A program made the translations under genes and the position numbers. DNA of 64,000 nucleotides from Xylaria sp. FL1777. Its lineage: Eukaryota > Ascomycota > Sordariomycetes > Xylariales > Xylariaceae. The stretch is from assembly GCA_022578965.1 (NCBI GenBank), contig MU400629.1:59166-123165 (forward strand), given 5' to 3'. Each line of letters opens with the position of its first letter. Positions within the stretch are counted from its first letter, which is position 1. Of this stretch, positions 11,708 through 20,804 are shown in pieces. The notes under the pieces are model-generated. The model was given only the letters and a program-made list of their open reading frames with translations. It was not told the DNA's origin and did not search any database.

Positions 11708-12372
11708 ATGTTGCCGCTCTGGACGTTGTTGGCAGCGTTCATCACATTCACAATGGCTCTCCCGTCCTCCAACGTCGGATTATCCTCCAATACCACGGCC
11801 CAGGAGGTCGTCAAAAAGCTGGGTCTAACCCCAAACCCAGAAGGGGGCTACTTCATCGAGACCTTTCGCGACGAACGGCTGCTACCTGACAGCAACCGCT
11901 CCGTCAGCACAGCCATCTACTATCTCCTCGAAGGCCCGAATGTCCCCTCCGTCTGGCATCGTGTGGATGCCGCCGAGGTATGGCACTGGTACGCGGGGGC
12001 GCCCCTGACGCTGGAGCTCTCGAGTAACGACGGGACGCCAACGCGGAGCCATGTCTTGGGTCAAGACCTGCTCAGCAATCAGCAGCCCCAGATCATCATC
12101 CCCGCGCAGGAGTGGCAGCGCGCTACAAGCCACGGGAACTGGACCCTGGTAGGAACTACTGGTATGTCTCTTTCCACCCACCCCCCTTCTCTCTACTTCC
12201 CCCTTCCTTTTTAAGACATATGCCCCGTGTGTTTCCCCAGGATTTTCCTTTTTCTGTCTCGCTAGATGCTTGTGGGACTTGTGTAACTGACTCCTGCAAA
12301 GTCGCTCCCGCATTCGTACCCGAGGGGTACGAACTGGCAACAGACGGCTGGGTGCCCAATAGTGGTGCTTAA
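11708..12372 (+). CDS. Secreted DUF985 (cupin_5 family) protein
   Basis: Exons 11708-12161 and 12302-12372 give 174 residues. The intron ends at CTGCAAAG and joins LVGTT to VAPAFVPEGYELA, restoring the family C-terminus. The core EVVKKLGLTPNPEGGYFIET, then YYLLEGPNVPSVWHRVDAAEVWHWYAG, is characteristic of the DUF985/cupin_5 beta-barrel; conserved His residues likely bind metal. The first in-frame ATG at 11708 adds a hydrophobic leader (MLPLWTLLAAFITFTMALPSS), a plausible signal peptide, followed by an N-glycosylation sequon NTT. Starting at the second Met (11753) would give a cytosolic form. Enzymatic role unknown for the family. Confidence 0.85.
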
Positions 12373-13738
12373 GATAGGAAATGTTGTTCCCGATGCAGAG
12401 GTGCGGGAGAGAAGGCATGGTCCAATTACTACGCCGAGATGTCTGTGAGCGTGCATGGTTTGAGGGGTGGCAGCATACCACATACATATCGCGGTCGGCT
12501 GCCTTTCGGCCCATCTCTGGAACGGATAGACGGTGACATCCCGCATCCATTGACACCCTGATATAGCTCTACATGTCTCGCTTCCTGAGTTCCTGTGCAG
12601 AAAAGAATGTAGTACGCACGTGTATAAGTGGTAGCTATATATGTAGCCACTGACCTTCGGGTACATCGAAAAAAAAAACCAAAAAGACTCTGGTATCTTC
12701 AAATGTCATATTTTACATCTCGAAAGAATACTCACTGCTAAACGTAGGTACTAGATATACACACTGCCTAGTGATGAATGCTTATCAAAACCCACATGTG
12801 CCTACCCAGATAGACAAGTAACGATAGGCTCGCTGTATATTAATATGCCGCCTGCCTTTCCCGTTAGCCGTAATCAGAACATGTCTGCCCGAGTTGTGTA
12901 CGATTTGGACACGCTTCAGCCAATGGTATTATAGGTTCCTCTGCGTATCATCTATAGCTTTCTGCTATTTCTTGGCCGTCATACTCCAAGTCCTTGTGGA
13001 CAACATCAACAGATATTGTCTAGTGCACGGCTAGTATCTAAGACTGAAGCACAGACATGTGAGATTCACGAGCATCGGGAACGAACATCGGGTAGAGAAC
13101 TGATTCCTTGAACTTAGTGAAGAAGGCCGTACCTCGCCGCTTGCTTTTTTATAGCTACTTGTAGGTTTCCTTCATCTTAGATAAATTTTTGAGTTATACG
13201 CCGCATAGAATGCTATTCAGAGCACTCGGCAGATCAACTCTGCGCGCTTACAAGCCGATTGCTTGCCAGGGTATTGAGTCTCCAGAGTGAATATGGATCG
13301 TAAACAGGTCGCTTGCAGATAGAAGTCATGGGTGAGGGCTTAATTCCATTGATTGCTAAATCCCCCTCTCGAATAGGGTAGGACCTTCATATAGAGCTAG
13401 GTATTCCCTACGGTATATTTACTTTGGAAGGGGTAGCTTAGACCTTCGTCTCGGCACTGCTATTTCTAGTACACGGTACTCTATAGTCTGGTTTCACTTT
13501 TACTCTTATACGTGGAAACCTCTTGTGAATGTTTGGTTCGTCGATAAACAGTCTGTAGGGTGGTGCTAGCTAAGTGTGAGCTAATTATCTTCGGGTTAAT
13601 ACTGTGAGGAGTTGGAGTGTAGCACTTGCTCCTGCACATATACGCACGTTTCTCAAAATTTTCATTACTTCATTATTAATACGAGAGTCTTCTTTTCTAC
13701 AAGCCTTAGTCTTATATGAGACTTACGATCGAGACTGC
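12373..13738. other. Intergenic region
   Basis: No coding potential beyond short chance frames. A poly-A run lies near 12668. Nothing else recognised. Confidence 0.5.
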
Positions 13739-14065
13739 TCATATTCTACCTAACCTTGAGAATTTTCCACCCGTAACAGATTCTCGGATTTTCCTTCCAT
13801 GGTGTCTTTGTGATGGCCTCACATGCCCCTCTGACAACGCAAAGCCTAACACTCTTGCACGAACCACAAACAGCGTTGTGGTTTTAGGCGCGAGACCGAC
13901 TCTTATGAAGGCTATCCGGGGAAAGTAATGGTTATACATAAAATCGAACATTGGGTGCCAATCCTTTGCTGAGGTATTGTGATCATCAACGAACTGATCG
14001 AACGGTACCTTCCATTCCGGGTGGGAGTACTTTGATACTGGAAGGATACCACAACTGGGGCTCAC
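13739..14065 (-). pseudogene. Unassigned coding-like fragment
   Basis: A 108-codon open frame that begins at GTG, not ATG. Its first part (KYSHPEWKVPFDQFVDDH, then AKDWHPMFDFMYNHYFP) has the composition of real protein. The neighbouring frame upstream reads AEIPLILGLFDGEPQLWYP without stops, so the two could be parts of one gene separated by a frameshift. There is no start codon and no convincing splice site. I do not recognise the family; a decayed gene fragment is the most economical reading, and a chance ORF is possible. Confidence 0.25.
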
Positions 14066-14304
14066 CGTCGAAGAGGCCCAGGATCAATGGAATCTCAGCT
14101 ATTCGACGGTATCGGTGCGTATAGTAGGACCTTTGCGACACAACATCATTAGCTCAATCGATTTGGTTTAATAGCTTTAATGAATGCCTATTAATGGGAG
14201 AGACTCTTACATTATACATAGGAACTATGTCGGCTTTCTGTAACAGCCTCCCCTTCACAGGAGATGGGAGAATGCCGTCAATGGAATTCCGGTGCCCTTT
14301 GTGG

Positions 14305-15147
14305 CTAACGGCGAAACGATTTTACAATCTCATCCAGTTGTTCGTAGCTGAACCCTGTATGTCTCTCCTGCTGGGCAGCAATGTTGCGGGCAACTGTCAC
14401 GGCATCCATTCGGAATCGTTGAAGGTATGACAAGTCGGTTATATCTTTTGGGTCTGTGTAGTCTAGTAGAAGCCGGCCACTACGAGCACGCAGCGTCAAG
14501 ACTGAAGAATCGTGCTCATCGCGGTAATGACGACGAGGAGAAAGGTAACCTGCACCAATACGCCGGCAATAAAGAGAATGAGAGATTTGCAGTTCCACGT
14601 TTGGGAACAACAGCTCTTCGCCGTCCCCCTGCATCTTCAGTAGCCACGACCTTGTCCACTTCGTCATAGGTTGGCACTGCCCACTGCGCCGTGCCGCAGC
14701 CTCAATACAACAAGTCTGTGGCAACCATACCATCCCGTTTGAGGTTCTCTCTATTGCGGCAAGGTACATCCAATTTGATTCCACTTTGCAGTAGAAAGTA
14801 CATCGTGATAGAAATACAGCCACGGCCTCTTCCCTAATCTGCTTGCTCACTAAGGCGAGAGTGGGAGCCCGTAGTATATGTAGATAGCGGCGTGGTGAGT
14901 CGGCATCTTCCATGACGAGGAAGTAGATATCGGCACGCAGTTCTTTTGGGAGTCTCATGAATCCATGAAACTGCGGGCTTCCCTCACTTTGGTACTTTTG
15001 CTCATACTTTTGCTCGCGGAGCGCACGTTTTGTGTGCTCCGCGACACGTTTTTTGTGCTCCGCGACGGTTTTGGCGTCTTTTATTATATCCTCAATCGAA
15101 CCTAATTGGCCGCTCGCCCTTGTGTTACGGCGATTGTCAATGCTCAT
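14305..15147 (-). CDS. 2EXR/F-box-like domain protein
   Basis: Single-exon ORF of 280 residues with an ATG at 15147. After a charged, coiled-coil-prone N-terminus (about residues 20-55, with repeats of AEHKKRVAEHTKRA type), the segment FMRLPKELRADIYFLVMEDA and the following ALVSKQIREEAVAVFLSRCTFYC match the pattern of fungal 2EXR-like domains (FxxLPxElRxxIw...L.vsrq.reEa...f...). These are distant F-box relatives whose roles are mostly unknown. No transmembrane segment or signal peptide. The family is common in expanded, fast-evolving sets in ascomycetes. Confidence 0.6.
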   Translation of the reverse strand: MSIDNRRNTRASGQLGSIEDIIKDAKTVAEHKKRVAEHTKRALREQKYEQKYQSEGSPQFHGFMRLPKELRADIYFLVMEDADSPRRYLHILRAPTLALVSKQIREEAVAVFLSRCTFYCKVESNWMYLAAIERTSNGMVWLPQTCCIEAAARRSGQCQPMTKWTRSWLLKMQGDGEELLFPNVELQISHSLYCRRIGAGYLSPRRHYRDEHDSSVLTLRARSGRLLLDYTDPKDITDLSYLQRFRMDAVTVARNIAAQQERHTGFSYEQLDEIVKSFRR

Positions 15148-15765
15148 CTTGTAGCTGGAGTGTGTTTGTTAGAGGTAGAGATGGGATTAAGTAGCGGTGA
15201 TTCTGGAAACGATAAATCGACGATGAAGCGATTTGTCGAGATTTTGTGTGCGAAGATACATCGCTTTTTGTGTAGGTACCTAGGTACATAGGGTACGAAG
15301 GGTACCTAGGTACCTAGAAGCAAAGATACACAGACAGGAAGGTGACCACATCTAGAAATATTCATTAATAAAGTAATTTTCTTAGTTTTAAAACAAGTTG
15401 CATTGTTGTTGTCCGTGATAGCAACATGTATTACCTACGTACTTGCAACGCAGATCACTCACCAAAAACTAGAGATATTTCAAGACAAGTAAGCCCGTAA
15501 ATTCAGTTTCAACTGATAATACAATAAGACACATACATCTAGGATCACATTAAGTTTGACGGGATAAGAAACCCTGCTTATGAGTCTAACAGCAAGGATA
15601 TCTTGGACGTGTGCTGTTTTGCTTGTTGTACGACAATGTAATAAGATTACAAGAACATTTCAACCCTCTCTGCACCGCCATGAACTAACTGCCCCAATTG
15701 CACATCTTAATTCATCAACTCCTTCGTTATCATAAGTTTAAACACTGTTCTTTTTTATACAGCGT
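15148..15765. other. Intergenic region with TACCTAGG repeats
   Basis: At 15273-15317 there are four overlapping or adjacent GTACCTAGGTAC-type palindromes. The remainder is AT-rich and shows no gene. Confidence 0.5.
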
Positions 15766-16914
15766 CTAGTTAGTATTCTGTGTATCTGTACCTGATTCCA
15801 TCACTGCAGCTTTTTCGCGTGAATCTATCCAGAGCTTCTTCTCTCTTCTAAGTCCTCTTCGAGTCCATATGACCGTTATCGTTGTCCAAATGACAAAGAA
15901 TACCAAAGGCTCTCCCCATCCTATCCTTCTTCGTTAGCATTACAACCATTAATTAGTTGAGTAGTAATCTATTATCTTTGTTTGGGAAACTCACCAACAC
16001 CATAAGCAATCTCTTCTTGCGGGATCACCCACACGGCAGCGAGAGTCCCAGCCCCGCTGATCACGGACCCGATCCCCCAGAACCAATTCAACTCTGCGAT
16101 GAGACGTCTGAAGGCCTTGCTTGCCTTATATCTCTCCAACAACCTGCGACGGAAGGGCCGCGCACCTCCGCCGTCAACGCCCACCACATCCTCGACGGCA
16201 GTCAAAACGTAGGGCGGCTGGGGCGCGCCTTTCGGTATCGAGCTGACCTTGCAAGCCGTCCTCATACCCAGAGCGGACATGGTGCCCGTCACGATGCACA
16301 ACATGCCGGCGCCGATGAAGAAGACGGGGACGGGGATGGAGAGTGGCCGGACCAGCGGCTCGTTTGGGATGGAGGATCCGATCAGGATCCCGGTCATTAT
16401 CGTGTAACATATCGAGAGCGTCCAGTGCGTGAAGTCGAAGCGCCAGCGCGTACCGTCGAGCGGACGGTACTTGTCGTTCTTATGGATCAAGCGCCATGAG
16501 CGGTGGGCGAACTCGAGGCCTGAGATGAGGCCGAAGAAAGATGTGATGATTGCGAAGACTGGATGCTAGAGTTAGCGTACCGATTCATTCCATTTACGAC
16601 ATCTAGTCAATAGTAGCTCGGGCCGGACGGGGGATATACTTACGAATTCCATGTCGTAGGTTGGTAGCGTACCAGAGGGGATAGAATAGGGTGATGGGCA
16701 GCAAGCTGCCCTCGAATATCAGAAGCCCCGACACGATAAAGAGCTTCAGTTTATGGTCCATCAAGTGGTATTCTAAGCGCGGCAATCCAGGGAGGCCCCC
16801 GTATTCGTCCTTGGCCATGGACATACTACGTCTCGCGGAGGAGACGGCGCTGCCGTACTCGGGCGCCGCATTGCATTCCACGCCATTTTCTAAATCATAG
16901 TTCGATTCGGCCAT
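15766..16914 (-). CDS. Multi-pass membrane protein, unknown function
   Basis: Read as three exons on the minus strand: 16914-16644, 16558-15995 and 15920-15766, giving 329 residues. All junctions have consensus donors (GTAAGT, GTGAGT). The third exon replaces an early in-intron stop and adds a sixth hydrophobic segment (GEPLVFFVIWTTITVIW). Earlier segments are LKLFIVSGLLIFEGSLLPI, ILFAIITSFFGLISGLEF, WTLSICYTIMTGILIGSSI, VPVFFIGAGMLCIVTGTMSA and WFWGIGSVISGAGTLAAVWV. N- and C-termini are hydrophilic. The topology resembles fungal integral membrane proteins of unknown role; no catalytic motif is visible. Confidence 0.7.
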
Positions 16915-17902
16915 ACTGGCCTTGCGCGTTGAGACAGCAAGATGAGGAGAGGCCCCAAAGGCTGTATTAAAGATAATGAATAGAAATAAAGCTTCTCGCC
17001 TTAACAGAAGCCGAAGTAAAAGTAATGGCGATAAAAATAGTGCTAAAGTCGGGTAGGCTAACTAGCGGGCGCTATACGGAGATATTTTCTGTTGTAAGGT
17101 TGGGAATCTTCTAGTCTACCTCCTTCGATCGTGGGAGCTAGGAGAACAAGAGATATGAATGATTCGGAATATCAGCCGAGAAGAACGACCATACAGATAG
17201 CAGTCTGTTAGGTTCGTGTAGACGAGGGCGCTGACGAAAGCCGAGCATAGAATAACTGGTCTTGACGCATAGCTTACTCGAAAGCCCACCTCCTACCAAT
17301 GACGTAGTGCAAATCGACAACAGGGTACTTTTTATCCCTTCTAAAGATACCTATATAAACGGGGATTTTGTCAAAATCTCATCGGCCGATTAATGCTTCA
17401 TTTGGCGTGCATAAAACTTCTATCTAGGAATTTTCGTTGAATTTCACATGGCCCCTTGCGCAACATGCTATGAATTTTATCCAAGGCACCTGTCGAGCTG
17501 CCTACAGTGGTAATATAATGACGTTTTCTATGTGCCCCTCCAAGCCCTGAAAGTGGGTAATGCGGCGTAACGGGATGACGTCAAAACCAAACCCTTCTAG
17601 AACTAGTATGGTCAGGGATGGGAAGAATTGGTGATGTAGATTCTATTGCATCTCTATCTATTGTTGTCTATCTAGATATATCTAGGTCTAACAAAATTTC
17701 TATGCCTATGCTGAATATTTAGTAGTTTGGAGCCTTTCATATGAACAGCTGCCCAATATCATGGAACGTGGCGCCTTCTGGTTGGCGCCCGAGCATTAGA
17801 ATTAACGAATGCCACATAAACTTAAATAGGTAGATTCTAGCGTTCTGAGTCACATGACGGGTATGTGATTAAATCCTTTTTCATTTGAAGTTGTTGCATA
17901 TG
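16915..17902. other. Intergenic region
   Basis: Promoter side of the membrane protein and 3' side of the alpha/beta hydrolase gene. AT-rich; a TCTATCTA run lies near 17650-17690. No gene seen. Confidence 0.5.
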
Positions 17903-19069
17903 CTAGTCGTTTATTCCCCGTGGTGGTAGGGGAGGCGGAGGCGGTATGCGACGAGGTCGTTCAAGAATATAACGCGGACCGTCACCGTTGAAGACCCTCC
18001 AAAGCCGTGTACAGCAATCTCTATATATCTTTTCTGACTTGTATGGCGGTTTGATCGGACTGGGCCCCTTATCCCAACCGTGGCGAACACCTCGGACCAT
18101 GGAATAAAACATGTTTTTTGAGATTGGCGGTTGCTCTAAGCGTCGGGCGAGATACTCACCTTCGGTTAGGAGCATGTCCCACTCACATGTAAAGAAGAAG
18201 ACATTGTTCGGTATACTCTTGATGAGAAGCTCATTAGAGGCTTTATTGGGTGAGAGACACGGGTCTGCCATATCTAGGTCGGGAGGAAAAAGATACGATG
18301 CGTCGAAGAGGTTGGTCAGTGATGCCGGAAGAGTTGCATCTGGTCGCACCGAGCTAGCTCGTCTCTCCTCTCTGCTAAGTGTATAGTCCGTAATGGGGTA
18401 GAATGTGGCGAGCGCGACAATCGTATATTGGGGGATCGGCTTTGTCTGGCCAAGTAGATGAAGCCGCATGGGTGCCGTGATGGCGATATTGCCCCCTGCC
18501 GAGAACCCGGAAGTCGCTAACCGATTTGGATCAATCCGTAAATCCGTAGAATTTTCGATGACATAGAGTAATGCATCGGCACCATCTTCCACGGCGACCG
18601 GAAATGGATATTCGGGGGCGAGACGGTAATCGACTGAGATGAACACGGCTTTACTCTTCTCCGTCACGAAGCGTGCAAAGCGAGCATCATCGGTCGCAGA
18701 GCCTATCGTGAAACCGCCTCCGTGAAAGTTGATCACCGCAGGCCATTTTGCGGTTTCATTGCCTTTATAGTAGTTTACTGGAACGTAGAAATGTAGCGTA
18801 AAAGTCCCTGATCGACTCGATATAGTGGAGGACACCGATCTCGTGAAGGCGGGATTCGGTGGTCGTGGAGGTGCCATAAAATGTAGGCCCATCCCCATAC
18901 ATTGTAGATGCCTCCACCAAGTTGCCGATAAACGTAAGGAGAACCGAGAAGGAGGAGGCCCAGTCTTATCTTCCGCAACCTGCGGGTGTTCTGTTGTAGA
19001 CAAGTCGGATTCCAGTGGTCTGGCTGGAACACCAGGAGCAGTTGTAGAGAGACTCTCGATAACCTGCAT
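17903..19069 (-). CDS. HSL-type alpha/beta hydrolase (candidate ErdH-like partner of ErdS)
   Basis: Single-exon ORF of 388 residues. It has the full hormone-sensitive-lipase signature: oxyanion-hole HGGG at 116-119, nucleophile elbow GFSAGG with Ser190, acid Asp298 (CEWDML) and His330 (RHGWDKGP). The DYRLAPEYPFP block is typical of the family (alpha/beta hydrolase fold-3). A Pro-rich tail ends the protein. It therefore should be an active carboxylester hydrolase. It lies head-to-head with the ErdS gene across 1.7 kb. Because the reported eraser of ergosteryl-aspartate (ErdH) is also an alpha/beta hydrolase, this gene is a reasonable candidate for that role. That assignment rests on context only; a generic detoxifying esterase is equally possible. 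Confidence 0.85.
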   Translation of the reverse strand: MQVIESLSTTAPGVPARPLESDLSTTEHPQVAEDKTGPPPSRFSLRLSATWWRHLQCMGMGLHFMAPPRPPNPAFTRSVSSTISSRSGTFTLHFYVPVNYYKGNETAKWPAVINFHGGGFTIGSATDDARFARFVTEKSKAVFISVDYRLAPEYPFPVAVEDGADALLYVIENSTDLRIDPNRLATSGFSAGGNIAITAPMRLHLLGQTKPIPQYTIVALATFYPITDYTLSREERRASSVRPDATLPASLTNLFDASYLFPPDLDMADPCLSPNKASNELLIKSIPNNVFFFTCEWDMLLTEGEYLARRLEQPPISKNMFYSMVRGVRHGWDKGPSPIKPPYKSEKIYRDCCTRLWRVFNGDGPRYILERPRRIPPPPPLPPRGIND

Positions 19070-20804
19070 TGTGTTATGGAATGATGCAAGGTCTCAGTGT
19101 CCCGGAAGCTCTCAGCTTGGCGATGCTATATAGGGAGTATATTAAGTATCTAATATAGGCCCATACACTTTGAAAGGTGGCAGGTATGATATTAACTCGA
19201 CAAGAGTACTACCATAAGTGAGAAATAAAGACCAAAAGTTTTTCAATGATCTGCTTCAGTGAGATAATGGAAATAGAAGTACTATTAGAATGTGGCATGA
19301 CGATCAAAGATGGCTACGTAGCCAGATACCTACTAGCAAGGTAGTAGTCTTTCTTTATCTACAGATTCATTAAGACATTCACGAGGAGCTTTTGAGAGAC
19401 GTATAGCTATTCTCACTAGATGTCGAGAGGCTGTGTTAGGACCTGAGTAGGGCTGTCCGGCGCAGGGCTAGCAAGCTGAAAATGACGTCGATGCTCGGTA
19501 GGGTGTCAAAAACAGGTAGTTGGTGTTATTACATCGAGAACTACCGGTACCGGTACGGCATATTGTGTGGGCCCAGCGATTTTGGTAGGGCAGATTCAGA
19601 TCACTTACCTACCTACATACTGTAGGTAAGTTAGTAGAGCCAGCGTTATCCGAACCAGATCAAAGTTAGACTTTCTGATCTACCGGTAGTTATATTGGGC
19701 ATCGATCTATGTACTTCTGATATACCTACGTATAATACTTAATCGATAAGAACAAGGGTAGAGCACGGTGACGTCACTGCAAGACCGTCAGAACTTCGAT
19801 ATTTATACTTCGATAAAACAACTCCAAGCATGGGCAATCCAAGTAATTCATGCGATAGAGCTGGCCAATACAAGAACCTTTTGTTATTTTGTCCATTAGA
19901 GGTTCGTGGCAAGACTTGACTGGGGACAGTAACTGAGTATATATATGTATGGCGTCAGATTCTGCTTGGGTCTTCCCACATGCCTGTAAGTATACACTCT
20001 GTGTTACCGAAACGGGACAGGGCAAGGGTAATGCCCGATTCAATTGGTCCAACGCAATACCGGTAGTGCACTAGTTGCCTGCCGGCGCAAATGCTCCGCA
20101 CTACAGCGGGTGTTTCGGGAAGCGCAATGTCGTCACCATATCCCGATACGAATGATTGCCAGGCACAGCCAGAGTAAAAATTATGTGTTTTGTGTGTAAA
20201 TACGTAGGAGGTTAGAAAATTAAAGGCTTTGTCTATAGGTAGTTGATAGTCGCCTTAAATGGGATAGGTAATCAATCGCATTTAGCAACTTTGTCCCTTA
20301 AATCTTATTTAAGTCCCTCGACACCAAGTGATTGTGTACACTACTTGTCTTAGAACCACTGGTCTAGATATCACATGTGCGGGAAATAAAAGCAAACTAG
20401 GGAAAGAAACAGACGGAAAACGCCGGATTAGAGGCGAACAGCAGGCATACCGGTAATACCTGCCTCGGTCAACGATCTACTGCATCACCGAGCCAATCGA
20501 GCCTGACCCTGCCAGCCCGCCAGCCCGCCAGAGCTCCTTCTAAGTTCATTTATAAACTCTCTGGGACCTTCAGCCTCTCACGTCGCCGCCTACTTCCTTA
20601 CATCACAACCCTCTTTATCTCTCTCTCCACACATACAGTGTAATTCATACAGATAGAACAACAGCACTAGAAGAGTACCAAGAGGAGCTTTGTCCCGGCA
20701 CCAGCAGTGGGAAGCGACTCCCGTGGGATCCGTTTTACTGCGAGTATTCTCTCTTTCACCGCTGCCCGCACAACACCTGCGCCCCGGCGCCACCGATATA
20801 TACA
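19070..20804. other. Divergent promoter region between the hydrolase and erdS
   Basis: 1.7 kb without a gene. It holds several TACCGGTA palindromes (listed separately). A GCCAGCCC repeat lies near 20511-20530. A CT-rich leader precedes the erdS ATG. Confidence 0.6.
19542..20455. promoter_or_regulatory. Cluster of TACCGGTA palindromes
   Basis: Perfect 8-bp palindrome TACCGGTA at 19542-19549, 19548-19555 (overlapping), 19681-19688, 20058-20065 and 20448-20455, all in the divergent promoter region. I saw one other copy in the window (57296-57303). The density suggests a binding site for a dimeric regulator, but no factor is known to me. Confidence 0.35.

Noticed and set aside
19774..20052. 92-codon minus-strand ORF in the erdS promoter region
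   Set aside because: It starts at TTG, has no recognised similarity and lies in promoter sequence.
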